From Chrysogorgia sp. JL179-B06 (Eukaryota > Cnidaria > Anthozoa > Scleralcyonacea > Chrysogorgiidae): 64,000 nt of DNA. Shown piece by piece: positions 24,303-37,500 of the stretch (positions are counted from its first letter, which is position 1; every line of letters starts with the position of its first letter). A program made the translations under genes and the position numbers. The notes beneath the pieces were generated by a model. The model worked only from the letters and a program-made list of their open reading frames with translations, was not told the origin of the DNA and searched no databases. The stretch is taken from contig JAYKKM010000228.1 of NCBI GenBank assembly GCA_035772405.1, forward strand, positions 1 to 64,000. Reading direction: 5' to 3'.

Positions 24303-26022
24303 ATGAATCGCACTTTATTCGACTGTGGAATAAAGAAACAAGTTGAAACGAAGAGTGGTCAACTGTTTGATGTCACGACAGCTTTACCAAGGTCAGTAAA
24401 GTTGCCAAGCAAGCCTGTAAGATGCGATATTTGCAAGGAATCCTTCGCAGCCAAGAAATACCTCGAAACCCACGTGCGATTCAAACACAACAGCTCTGAG
24501 AACTGTAATCTTGTGAACCTAGGCAACGATGTAACTGAGTGTGCCCAGGTACAAGAAAGAGAAGAAACCAGCGAAGAAACGGCTCATGACGGCATAACCA
24601 AACAGATCTTTAGAAAGCCCCATGGCCAGGCAGCCGCCATTGACAAAACTGAGAAAAGACGGGGATGTAGTCGGAGGAAGTCATACACGGTAGATTTTAA
24701 ATTAAAAACTGTGCAACTTCTGGATAACCTTGGCGAACTGAACACGAAGAAGAAGTGGGAAAAGGTTGCAGAGATGCAAGGAATTAGCAAGTCGCTCGTA
24801 GTGAAATGGCACAAGAATAAAGAAAAATTAAAATCGGAACTAAAGATGAACAGAGTAAAGAAGAACGCAGGCAGTATGAAGGAGGCAAGAAAAAGGAGAA
24901 AATTGGTATGTGAGAAATCAAATAACAGCGAGAGATATCCATTGGCTGCCGAACGTGTTGTAAGTGAGTTCAAGCTTCGAAGAGCAGGTGGGTGCAAGGT
25001 TTCAAAGCTTTGGCTAAGATCGAAGATGAAAGCTAAGATCGAGTTGTATTATGGTAAGGAAGCAGCTGACAAGTTTAAAGGAAGCAAAAATTGGTTTCAA
25101 CGGTTCAAGAAGAGGCATCGGATTTCATTGAGACGGAGGGCAAACAAGAAAAAGATTTCGGCAAATGATGGAAGAGAAAGAATTCAACAATTTCACAGGA
25201 ACTTGAGAAATGCTGTGAATTCAAGACGACGAAGAAGTAACTCGAGTTTGGATGCAAAGTATGGGCGGTGGTTACCAAAGAATCGCTACAACGTGGACCA
25301 AGTTCCTCTCCCGTTTGTTGTAGATCAAGATAAAACTTACGATGTTACCGGGAACAAACAGGTATGGGTATCGCAACCTTCCACGGGTTTAGATAAAAGA
25401 CAGGCCACTCTACAGCTCTGTATACGGGCAGAGGGAGAACAAAACGTAAAGCCTGCAATTGTGTTCAGGGGGAAAGGCAACATTACCAGTGAGGAGAAAG
25501 CCCAGCACGACAAAGGTGTGGATGTATATTTTCAAAAAATGTGCATGGATGGATGCTGACCTGAACATGAAATGGGTGTCAGGAACATTGATACCTGGGG
25601 TTGGAAACTCCCCAGATGAGAAAGTTATCTTCGCTGATAATGTTGGTTTTCAGCAGGATAAGGAATTTCACCAAGTATGCAGGAAGAAAATGAATGCTGT
25701 TATTTATCTTCTCCCACAAAACCACACCGACAAAGTGCAGCCCATAGATGCTGGCTGTGGAAAAATGATGAAAATGAAAATAGGAGAGGTGATGGAAAGA
25801 TGGCTGGAGGAAGATGAAAACTTAGAGATGTGGCATGATAAGCTAAGTGCCAAAAAGAGAAGAATCCTGATGACAAAATGGACCGCTGCAGCTTGGAAGG
25901 AACTTTCAGCTGATCAATTGCTTTTTAAGAGATTGTTTCAGAAGACTGGCTGCCTTATTACAGCCGATGGCTCTGATGACAATAGCATTAGACCCCAAGG
26001 ACTAGAGTCTTATGAGTTTTAG
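24303..26022 (+). pseudogene. Tigger/pogo-like transposase (one frame break)
   Basis: Plus-strand gene starting at ATG 24303. Order: a C2H2-type finger at residues about 40-62 (CDICKESFAAKKYLETHVRFKH); a helix-turn-helix of psq type (about 120-180); a CENP-B-type second HTH (WFQRFKKRHRISLRR); then a DDE_1 domain with YNVDQVPLPF (first Asp). The frame breaks near 25530 in an A6 run, and the downstream frame (to 26022) continues with VIFADNVGFQQ (second Asp) and HTDKVQPIDAGCG (third Asp). All catalytic positions are therefore present but split over two frames. This may be true decay or a homopolymer sequencing error. Divergent from the HIRAN gene within the same TIRs. Confidence 0.9.
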
Positions 26023-26473
26023 ACTTTTGTACTGCACATGTTTTTGGACACTAACTTGTGCATACAGGTATATTGTGATTTAAATTTATCCCTACTTCAG
26101 TTTTTTCCATTCTCTTTTATTCGACATAAACCAGATATTTGATTACTGTATAGCCAAACAATAGAATGGATAAAACTAAACAAGGGATAAATTTCAACCA
26201 AAACATGTATATACTGTATATATTTTTACATTTTTATGCTACGTTTTGTTTAAGTTGTAAGTTTCATTTGGTGTAGCTTTAATTAGTGCACATAGGGTTG
26301 GTATGAGTGCATACATTGTCATTTTTAGATAATTTGTGCAAAATTTATATAAATAAATAAGAACCTATTTTAAGAACCTGTTTAGCCTAATTTCCTGACA
26401 AGCACCATTCACATAAGAACCTGTTTAGGCTAACTTGGAAATTCTAGGTTCTTATACGCGGGGTTTTACTGTA

Positions 26474-27974
26474 TCACAAGTTGTTACCTTGGCATTCTAT
26501 GTATTTGCCAACTTGTTACCTTGGTCAGAGCTATTTTAGATGGTGGCACTAGAGGCAATCCACTGAGGGTCTTCAACCAAATAGGGACTAGGGCGAGCAA
26601 GACCCTCGGTGGATTGCCTCTGGTGGGGCCATGTTAGGGGTAAGTTGTGACAGCCGACAAAGCCCTTTTTAGGCAACAGTCCATATAGGCCATTAGGATA
26701 TAAATAATTTTTGTATACATGTATTATATTTTAGAAATATGAACGGCCACCAGGGAGAACAGTGTGCCACTGATGGAGTTACACTTCTTAAATAAAGCTT
26801 ATTATTATTATTATTAGTTCTGAAATCCCAACAGACAATGAGTAAGGAGAGCAAATAAACAACTGCAACATCATTTTGTTAATTTTCAACAACGACGGCT
26901 CAGTATTTTAAAAAGTGACAGTGACAACCAGAGTTTGAACACCAATGCCTCCACGTACAGTAGCTCTTACAGTATGTTGAGAACATCATTCAGCAGATCA
27001 TACTGTAGCTTGCCATTGAGACCACCATGCAATTGCAAACAATACCACTAACTGAGTACAGGAATATGCCATGTAAACAAACTTTAATGGAATAGATTTG
27101 CAACAGTTTGAAAGTGAGCATTTGATAAGGTCGCGAAGGCACGAGTGGTAGTTTGATATATTAACAACATTTAATTAGGAACCAAACAGCTCACTTTTTA
27201 GGCGGAAAAGCTCAAGCATGTGAAAAAAACCGGCAATACTTCATGTTCAATGTTTATATAATGCAATGTAAACAAACGATGTAAACAAAAACGTGGACAT
27301 GCGCAGAATGACACCTTTAATATTATGACAACCGACACTAGAATGGTAACCAGTCGTTTCACCCCAGGTAATTTTGCCCCAATCCCCAGGTTGTTTTGTA
27401 AGAAACTATAGTGTATGGCAACTGACTGCAGTCTTATCTTATCATGTTGATATAGCCATTTTGATAAACAAATTTACTTAATATATACAAAATCATATTG
27501 CCTTCAAATTTCCATCACTCAAACTGACAAACCTTGAGTTGGGGATTGGGGCACTGCGACTGTAATTCGCCAGAACTCCCCTAATTCGTGCAGGGACCCT
27601 CTAGTGCCCATCATTTCAGATTCAGTAGGACACCTTTTCTAGCCTAAACCTTCCCCAAAACTTAATCATAGTCCTAACCCTTTATGGACATGTAAAACTA
27701 TGAAAGTACTACGGGAAATATTAAAGGTGCTCCATTCACTGGATCTGAAAAAAGCCTTTACCCATCATAATGTTTGGCGGCCATTTTGAACTTGTCTTCT
27801 TCCCAAGTTCTGTTTATGAAATCCATGTATTAATCAATAGCCCTTTTGGTAGTTGCAAAACATATTCAAAATACAACTTTGATCTTCTAAAACAAACCTT
27901 TAATCTTAACTATGTGCCAGTGATTATCTACGCCTGCGATTGAGGTTAAACATTATACTTAATACCAAACTTAC
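26474..27974. other. SAM-gene intron, mostly unassigned
   Basis: Contains a fold-back hairpin at 26551-26621 (arms AGAGGCAATCCACTGAGGG and complement, 23 bp) and a LINE 3'-end remnant at about 26740-26815 ending AATAAAGC(TTA)n. The remaining roughly 1.1 kb shows no gene or repeat that I recognise. Confidence 0.6.
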
Positions 27975-28335
27975 GTCGTCCATCTTGTCCTTGCCCTTCA
28001 TGGCAGACTTGAGCAATCGCTTCAATTGAAGACGGTGACCAGATTTTGGTAAAACGGCTATAAACTCTTGAATATCTTCCATCAGAAATTGAAGTGTGCA
28101 TCCATCAATAGCGTTTTCTAAAACAATATTGTGCAACAAATACAGTAAGACTGAGTCAGTCACAAGTGAAACCATAAAACCATAAACATATTTATACGCT
28201 ATTACCTATATACTATCTTGTTTGGTATTAAAAATATGAAATCTTACCTTCCAGTAAATCGCAAATTTCTATTGAAATGCCTTTTGATGTCAAGAAACCA
28301 ATAAGCTCACGAGTCCCCATTGTTGTATAATCCAT

Positions 28336-28556
28336 TATAGTTGGAGAGCTACAAAGTCTGAAACGTTTACCGCGAAGAACAACAGCTGAAAGAGACCACA
28401 ACACACAATCCCGTGGGTTTGTAAGTTCCCTCATGTGCAAAACAGTATCTCATTGGCTGATTCAATATCACGTGTCAACCATTCTCGTTCCCATGCGACA
28501 GTATGTGACGTACTCGTTCCCATGACCATTTTTGTTTGGCGGGATCAAAGTGACAA
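28336..28556. promoter_or_regulatory. Divergent promoter of the CMC element's two genes
   Basis: The 221 bp between the SAM-gene ATG (28335, minus) and the transposase ATG (28557, plus). The intergenic gap is short and must hold both promoters, implying co-regulation. I see no strong TATA box; inverted GAACG/CGTTC half-sites near 28487 and 28520 (CTCGTTCCCATG repeated twice) are the only notable motif. Confidence 0.55.
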
Positions 28557-31500
28557 ATGGCTGAGCCGACTGCATTTTCTTGTGATTATTGTAATTTTGT
28601 TTGTCGTGGCGTTGAAAGTAAACGATTTTTTGATCATTTGGCGAGGTTTCACTCAAACGAACCAAATTTTAAAGTGTTCTGTGTCAGCTGCCCAAGATCT
28701 TTTACAAAGATGAGCAGCCTTCAAAAACATTTTTACCGACAGCACAACGTCAACGATGTTTTGGAAGTTCAAGAACAACCAGATGATATAAATTTCGAGG
28801 GAGATGTAAATGAGTTCGAGGAAAATTTCGACGAGGAAACAGCCCGATGTGACATGAAATATCACGCTGCTAAATTTCTTTTGTGTGCAAAGGAGAAAGG
28901 AAAATTAACCCAGAGTGCTCTGGAAATGGTCAAAGATTCGACAAACAACTTACTTTGCGAGTATCTGGACATTGTCAAGAAATCCCTCGCCACCAAAATA
29001 ACGGATACCATTGGCCAAGAATTCGAGTTTACTCAGGACATGGACAAATTGTTTTCTGCAGAACGAGTCTTCGAGGGATTAAATTCACGACATGAACAAA
29101 AATCCTACTTTTTACGAAATTTCAATATGGTGGTAAAGGACTGAGCTTTACTTTTTTCTTTAAATTGAACATTGTTGTTATGTATGTGTGCTGTGCCTGT
29201 CTGTTATTAAAGTTAAGTTAATGAAGGAAACTTTGTAAAACTTACTTTCAAAACATGTAATTAATACCTTGCAGAGTCCAGTTGAAGTGGAAATGGGGAA
29301 AAAATGGAGGCTGGTACATGCAGATGAAAGACAAATATTTAAGCATGTTTCAGCATTGGGTTACAGAGTTCCACTGTTAAAGAGCTTGGAGGTAAGATTT
29401 AAATACTTGGGACTTTATTAATTGGCAAGAGACCAGTGGTTAAGGGATAGTACTGTATACTGATACAGTATTTGTCAGCTTAATATTGGGATGGTATTAA
29501 TAATAATAATAATAATAATATTTTGACAGGGAGCCCATGTCACCGGAGTGTTTTTCGATGAGGCCCTGTGTAACATAAAATAAATAAGTAAATATATGAC
29601 AATAAGCTATAGATGTGATTACAGATTAGTAGTTAAGAGGATGATTTGCCTAATTTAAGTTTGAACAATGACAGTGACTTAGTGCTACAGAGTTCAGTAG
29701 TTAAATTGTTATAATCGTTCAAAGCTTGATAAGTTATTCTATGTTTTCCCCAGTTAGTCTTCACTCTTGGCAGAATGGCTATTTGGCAGTAGTTCAAAGT
29801 TTGAGTCGAAAAAGTTGTTCAAACATTTGAAAATAAAAATACAGCGATGGTCGTGACGTCTACCATCCAGACGTTTCCAATTTAGGGTTTCCAAGGCTTG
29901 AGTAGCAGAAGAGCGCATGGGTTCATTAATGATTAGTTTGGCTGACTTATTTTGTTGGATTTGAAGAGAATTCATTAGATTTTGATTGTTCTTATCACCC
30001 CATATAACATCTGCATAATCAAAAAGAGGGAGAATAAGTGCGTTGAATAAAGTGAGGCGGGCATCAGATGGTAGTAAATGCTTAACCCTTCTCATGATGG
30101 CAAGGCGCTTCTTTATCTTTGATGTTAGGTTATGAATATGGTCTTTCCAAGTGAGGTCTTCGTTTAAGGTTACTCCTAAATATTTAAAAGAGGTTACTCT
30201 AATAATATTTATCTTATTTATTTATGTCTTACCCTATTCCCTGCATGTAAGTTGATGATTGTTTATAAGAACAAACATGCTAATATCACGGTTTATAAAA
30301 TAAGTTGTGTCTTACACATGCTGTGATTGGTAAGTTACCATGTTTATAGCAGACTATGCAGCATATATCCGGTATGCGGTCGGTTTTTTGGGTAACCATT
30401 TAATTTGATTAGGGGTGTCCGTCGACCCTGCCTTGCATAGATGGCGCTGGAAGGAGTTGCGAACCTCCAGTGTAGCCTGCTTGAATTCATTATTCTTGCA
30501 GGCAAGAAAATCGAAACAAACAAAAATGCAGCATATTATGTCACAGTCTTATTTTATAAAAGAGATAGAAAATGGACACCCTGTGTTTATATAACCTGAT
30601 GCAAACACTTGAGAGAGTTTGGTCAAATTTGAAAGTACTTATGTAAACCCTTGCCTGCAGTTCAGGTTCACATTGACTTTCAAATGCTCCCAAACTCTCT
30701 CGTGTTTGCATCAGGTTACACAGGCAACCATTTTCTATCTCTTAAAATAATAGTCTATAGGCTCACGTACCTTTATCCAGGGTGCACTCATAATGCTTAT
30801 ATGTGAGTGAATAAGATAAGACATAAAATTATAAATAAATTATATTAATTAGCGAAATAACTTTGAATTTGTGGTCATGTGTTTTGAATTATAGGCACTT
30901 CTTCAAAATCCAAATGTCTTGCATGAGATTGACAATCCTCATTTTTCATCTGATTCACTTTGTGATGTAACAGTAATGGATGGAGAATTCTTCAAGAGCC
31001 ACCCAATATTTTCTGTACATGATGATGCTCTTCAGCTGATTGGATACTATGATGATCTTGAGATAGCTAATCCCTTGGGCTCAAAAGCAAAGATACACAA
31101 GATAGGTAATATATGCATTATCCACTTTTTAAATGAATCTGACCATTGTATCACAGAGGTAATAATGTCTGCAATTTATTGGTACATTACCAGTAATATT
31201 CAGGGTTCAATAGCCCGGCAAATTCGCCATGTTTAATTTGCTGGCAATTTGCCATGTTTAATTTGCTGGCAATTTGCTATGCATTTGCAGTAGGGTCGGT
31301 CGGTCGGCCTATGTATGAGGTTGAAAAAGCACAAAAATAACCAATTTTTGATCAAAGTAAATAATAGGTATATACAAATTTTATTTTGGTCGGATCTATG
31401 CCCGAACAATTAAATTGGTGTGTCCTTATGCAAAACAGCTGGCTACAAAAGTAGCTAAACTTTTATTTTACAGCTTTAAACTTTTAGTTTTAAGCCTACA

Positions 31501-34500
31501 AAAAATAAGCATGCTTAAATATTATTTAAAAAGAGATCGCCAATTGACATTATTGGAGGATTGGTGCCAAGCCACAGGGGGGATGCCACCCCCTGATCAG
31601 AGGTGACCATGGCAACCCCGCCACAGCCCACCTCCAGGCACCAGTCACACTGTCAAAGCAGTGGAAATATATATACTTACCTTGTCTTTTTAGGAGTGGG
31701 TGGGTGGGTCAACACAGCGCAAAGTAAGAAATTCCAAGTATCCACGTATCCACCAGTGTTGTCAATAGCGCGCGCAAAAACCCAGTCAAGCTCAGACCAC
31801 GCTGACAAGACTCTGATGAGCGCTGAGGATGCCCCCGCATATTATATAATATGTAGGAGACCGCTGACCAACCATGAGTCCTATATCCCGCTGATTAACA
31901 TTGTCTCCTTTTTTACTTGCCTAAATTACATTTAGCCTAATTAAAAAGAGATCGCCAATTGACATTATTGGAGGATTGGTGCCAAGCCACAGGGGGGATG
32001 CCACCCCCTGATCAGAGGTGACCATGGCAACCCCGCCACAGCCCACCTCCATACCAAGCCAAGCACAATGGTGCTTGAGAAGGGCCTGTGACGGGGTCGC
32101 CATAGGCCTCTGACTCCAAACTACCAAGCACCATTCCACCAATAACTGTTAGGCACAACAATACATACCAAGTGGAAAAATACCTTCAGTAAGCTTCAGT
32201 ATACTCCTTCCTGCAGGATCATGACAGATGGCGCGCAAATTTTGCCAGAACCTCTGGTGTTGTCCTAATATACATTTGATAGGCATTACTAGTCCAACGG
32301 CCAAGAGACTGGATAATATGATCAGGAACGCCATTTTGACCAGCCATTGTAGCAGCCCCAATTCTGAAGCTGTGACTGGAATAGTTGCCCTCTAATCCAG
32401 CTGAATTTACAATTTTCCTTAACCACTCCGTCAATAACGCGCGCGAAAGAGGGGCACCCCCTCTTCTCGTAAACAATGGTCCATAAACAGCACCTCTACG
32501 TTGCAGGTATTTGCTCAGCGCATCAATAGCACACAAGGGAGCTTTCCCTCGACCAATGTAAATGTAACACCCTTTACGAAAGGGATCAGTTTTGGATGCT
32601 TTTATAAAAACCCTCAAGCAAGAAGGGTCTTTATGACAGTCAAATGCTACATCCTGCACAGCACGAGTAAGTTCGTCTTGTTGATGGAGCCAAACCTTCC
32701 ATCAGATATTGGTGACATTGCTGTTCTAAGGCTGATTTTGTGGAAGCAACTCCTCCAACAGAGATTGGGGTATTTCCATCGGATGCACATTGGCCCATGG
32801 AGCATGGTGACGAAAACGTTGCCACTGAAAACGAGACAGTGCATCAGCTACATTATTTTTGACTCCCGGGACGTGTTGCGCGCAAAAAGTAAAACCAAAA
32901 TATGCAGCTGACATTAGTAAATTGCGTAACAAATGCATGATAAGCGGGTCCTTCGATGTACGCGAATTAAGTATACTGACAACTGCTAAGTTGTCACAAT
33001 GGAAACATACACTGCGCTGTCTCCACTGATCGCCCCAAACTCGAGCTGCAATAATAATGGGAAATAGTTCCTTGTATGCAATCGAAAAAGGGGGTCTGCA
33101 GAGGACTCCACCTGCCATTAAACCACTCAGTGCCCCAGAAGGCACCAAAGCCAGCACTACCCGCTGCATCTGACGTCACTTCCACATCATTAATGGGGCC
33201 TAGCCCATTGAACAACCAGAAGCTAACCCCGTTCCACCCCCGGACAAATTGCTGCCACCAGTACAGATCCAGCTGAAATTCCTTGTTCAGTCTAACAGGG
33301 TGATCATTTCTCCTAAAGCAACATAGCAAATCAATCATTCTGCGCACAAAAGTTCTACCCGGCCATACCACCATTGACGCATGGTGTGTAAGTGACCAAT
33401 TAATGATTCGAGCTGTTTCTTATTACACCACCGACGACCAACCCACCATTCCAACAATTGTACCAAACTCAATAGCTTATCACTGGGCAGACGTGCTATT
33501 TGCTGCAATGAATCTAGTTCGATACCTAACACTACCAGGCAAGAGGCAGGGCCAATACACTTATTGGGGTGCAAAGGTAACCCTAATCTAGCGCAAACTT
33601 CGATAGCTGTGGTCAAATTATCCTGGCATTGCTGTGACTCAGCTGGACCTGCAGTTATGTAATCATCTAAGTAATGCAATAGGTCTTGAATGGAATGATT
33701 TGTCTTCAAAATCCATTCCACCATGTCTGCCACTGAGTTGAAAATAAAGGGAGCTGAGCGCAAACCAAATGGGAGAACCAGATCAACATAAAATTTCTTC
33801 CTCCATCTTAAACCTAACAAATAACGATCCTTTGGGGAAACCAGGATATTGCGATATGCTGCCTCAACGTCGAACTTAGCCATCAATGCCCCCACTCCCC
33901 ACTTGCTAACCATACTAATGACCTGGTCTAACTTAATATACTGTAGGGAAAATTCCTCTGCCTTAATGCCATCGTTTACGCTTGCTCCTAATGGTGACGA
34001 TAGGTCCACTATCAAGCGCCACTTGTCCTTCTGCCCTTTCTTGGGGATTACCCCAAAACTACTGATGTGGAGACTGGGAATCGGTGGGCTATCAAAGGGG
34101 CCAGCGACTCTACCCAACCCAACCTCATTTGCCAAGTAATTGTCTATCACCCTAGAATGCGAGTAGTATAGCAAGTGGGGCTGCGAGCCCAATCGACCTC
34201 AACCGTGAGTATAAATACCAAAACATCACCAAATTTAGCCAAGTCACGACTCGACAAATTTGGTGATGTTTTGGTATTTATACTCACGGTTGAGGTCGAA
34301 TAAGCCCACAGCCCCACTTGCTATACTACTACAGCAATCGTTAGTCAATCTAAACACCCCTCCCACGTTTTCTACTAAATTGATGCCAAACACACGCGAG
34401 ACTCACGAGACAACACCAAATCACTATTTTAACGAAATACGACACGTTTCGTCAAAATTTAGAGAAAGTTTTGTGTCGTCATTTTCGCATTTGTGTTTGA

Positions 34501-37500
34501 CAAACTATGACTGACGCGCTCTACCATTGTTTCAATTCGTGCGCGAAAAAAAGCCACTAGATTGTGATTCTAGTGATGATGTTTAATAAATTTCAGCGAG
34601 AGAGCCACTAGAGTCTAGTGTTAAATAGATTTCATATGCGATACCTGCTATACGAATCAAGGTCACCTGTTGGTGTCGCTAACAACAACATTCCATTACG
34701 AATAGCAACTACGATTTTTTTAAAAAATGTTTTCACTTTGAAAAAATATTTTCACTTTGAAAAAATATTTTCATTTTAAAATATTTTTTTCAAAAAGTTG
34801 TGGTTGCTATTCGCAATGGAATGTTGTTGTTAGCAACACACCACGTACAACCACCTGCTGTCGTGCTGACTATGAGAGAAGAATCGCAGTGTTTGAAGAA
34901 GGAGTGAGGACCACCATGCTAAGACTGTCTAACTTTGAGCGTACTCGTTAAATTGTACACTATAAATATCGTGAATAAAAAACTGTTGTGTGAATGGGCT
35001 CGCGCGGTTGTTATGAAGCCACCTGCTAGCATGCAAATTAGTCCACCCGCTCACTATTTTCAGTGTTTGTCGCCTTACTTTTAAAATGGTGATCGTACAC
35101 ATATTTCGACGTTGTGATCCCTCCTGACAACAAACCCAAGAAAGGCACGCTCGGCGTTATAATCGCGACAATGCTCTCAACGTCTTTTTTTAATAACGGG
35201 TCTTTTTGCAACTCGTCGTTTAGTTCGTCAGGATTTTCAATAGCGTTCAACCCATCTAGTAAGCTAGCGAATTTGCTGATTAGCAAGTCAGTGAGAAAAG
35301 CGTTTGCGATTTCCATTCTCTTCAACTCGTATTGGCGCCATATCTTGTCGATAACCTTTGCGGACGCTTTTTTAATATACGCCTCAGATTGGCTCACCAC
35401 ACCATCGCCAGACAGTCTAATTAGTTCAGATCTCCTAACGTTAATGTTGTCTTCCACAGTCGAAGTGTTAGCGGTCTCCTCAACTAGTTCCTCAATTGTA
35501 GGATCTTCATCGCTTTTGCGTTTCACCATCACGTTACTACTTATACCTATATTTTATTGCGGAATAACAACTTCGTGACTGTATGGATAGCGCAGTGAGA
35601 TTTCGAGTCTAGCGTACTTGTTATTTTTTAATGCGGTCACAATCGCCGACGCTTCCTCTTTGCTAATGTTTCCGAGATAGTCGTCAATAACAACCTTCAT
35701 ATCACTTCTGCTCGGACAGTAAAAGCAAACGAGCTTACTAATGTTTTCTCTATACGGTTTTGCGATCGACGTCAGTTGTTGTGTGATGACAATAACGCTT
35801 AACATAAAATGTCGCGCACTAAAAGCTAAGTTGACCAATTGACTAGTCCTATTCTTAACGTCCTGTCCACTCGCACAGTCGTCCAACACAATCAGAGTGT
35901 TAGTACCTTTAAAAACGTTAGTCACACACTTGAGAACAGCGTCGACACTGTCTTGTGCACAGTCTATCGCTAACACATCGGGGTCACACACATATTTCCA
36001 ATCTTGATACGCTTTATTCCACTCGAAAGTAGGACAAATCAACACAATGTAGTCAAACTTACCGCGATACTCAGACTCTAGTGTGTTGAGTAAATAATGT
36101 GTCTTACCACAAGCTGTCATCCCAACAATTAGCGCATTAAACGGAGTTTCCATTAAATTACGCTTGATTTAATACTGGATTGATTGCAACCCATTGTTCA
36201 TAAAGTTGACCAACCCATCACTCATCACAAACACCCTGCACATAACGTTCGCAGTCGTCGCTTTCTTAGTGATCTCAAGAAGCACGCCGGATTGTGTGTT
36301 CACAATTTTTTTACCAGTGGCGACGTTGTAATTATCTTGAACGCTCCTCAAGTCGATGACCAACGCGAAGCCATCTTTATAGAACTTCTGTATGGTCATG
36401 AACTGAGTGTGTTCTTCACCCAACCCAAACAATCGTTTCGCTTCTGCATAGAACTTCGACTTTGGGATGCCTTGTGAGTACACACTATTTGGCACACCTT
36501 CAATTGTGACTCTAACATTCTCAATATTTGGATAAAGAAACTCCTCGCTGTCTGTTCGCACCTTATTCGTGAATAGCAACACAATCGCCTTCATGCTTTT
36601 TCTTGGAAGATTAATGTTTTCATTCACAATGGTCGTGCCTTTGTCCCATTCGGTGGTTTTCATCAACGTGATGTGCTCATATGACAAACTACGGCCACTT
36701 GCATAGCCCGACGCTATTTCGTCAGCGAGCTCCTGGTTATCAATCGTCTCATACTCAAGCTCGAGGTTCTCCAGAGTGTACCCACCCACAGCGCTACCGG
36801 ATTGCGCCACCATGATGTCTGTGGCCTTCGGAAGTGTGATGACATACTGCAAGTTGTTGTTCATGCTAAAAGGAGCGTACAATCCATGGTCATTCATGAT
36901 CTTGCCGAGCTTTATCCGCTGTTTCGTTCCAATCACACCAAACATCAACGCGTCACTAACTTTAGCGGCGTTCCCACTCGTCGCACCACTGTCATCCTTA
37001 GAAACTAGCTTTCTCAAGTTCTCACCACCAATACCATAGTCAATCATTTGGTCTCGCGCAGTAACACTTTCCCAAAGGTCGCGATAAACACCAGTGTAAT
37101 TTTCCCCATTGTTGTCATATACAGTTTCCCCAGCTAGCCTCACAACAAGTTTCTCAACCAACAACTTGCTTACATTGTTTAAGAACCAGCTTTTGGCGTT
37201 TGCATTCTTAAAGTCGAACACTAGACCCAACGATCCAGGTACCAAACAGCTGCTAACCTTGAGCTTTGGTATATCAATGTAGAGTTCCTCGCCAGGACTG
37301 ACCTTATTAGGGTTCAACGTGATTACGTGTTGCGTTCTCGCCCCTCTTATGACACCCATGATCGCTCGTCTAAAACCAGGGCTCAACTCTGCTGACGTGG
37401 CGTTCATATACTTTACATATGTTTTATCACTACCGTTTTAGCTTGTAATAATCATAGGCAAACCACGCAAGTACCACCGCGAGTACCCACAGATTTTGAG

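Larger units (their letters stand above)
23282..26471. mobile_element. Tigger/pogo-like DNA transposon carrying a second gene
   Basis: Bounded by inverted ends CAGTAAAACCCCGCGTATAA (23282) and its complement ending 26471, with TA on both sides (23280-23281, 26472-26473), as expected for Tc1/mariner-pogo elements. The motif AAGAACCTGTTTAGGC and close variants recur several times inside both ends and probably serve as transposase binding sites. Within are a HIRAN-domain gene (-) and a pogo-type transposase (+), divergently arranged from about 24100-24300. The element sits in an intron of the SAM-domain gene of the CMC transposon. Confidence 0.93.
13750..28335 (-). pseudogene. SAM-domain accessory gene of the CMC element (spliced, one in-frame stop)
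   Basis: Minus-strand gene divergent from the transposase. Readable exons: 28335-28250/28248 (ATG and start of a SAM domain: RELIGFLTSKGISIEICDLL), 28117-27975 (rest of the SAM domain, ending KSGHRLQLKRLLKSAMKG), 23140-22712, 16374-16094, 15426-15229 and about 14049-13750. Donors at five exon ends read GTAAG, and the SAM exons join in phase. The third exon has a TAG at 22967-22969 with the frame continuing on both sides. Either the gene is broken there, or a stop-avoiding splice exists that I cannot see. Later exons resemble the common invertebrate SAM proteins found with this transposase type (a family memory, not searched). A last exon near 13226-13426 is possible. Introns are swollen by the LINE, internal-duplicate and Tigger insertions. 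Its role is unknown; it is perhaps a second transposition protein. Confidence 0.6.
34162..35073. repeat. Polinton left terminal inverted repeat
   Basis: 912 bp, reverse complement of 52657-53568 with no difference seen where compared. It contains a 169-bp terminal hairpin (34162-34330) and an inner fold-back at 34678-34834. Its inner edge overlaps the 3' end of the gene at 35038. Beyond 35073 a diverged match to the right end continues to about 35320. Open stretches inside the TIR are not considered genes. Confidence 0.96.

Noticed and set aside
34260..34951. 84- and 64-codon open frames in the Polinton TIRs
   Set aside because: They lie over hairpin and fold-back sequence, are mirrored in the other TIR only because the TIRs are identical, and have no protein-like features.
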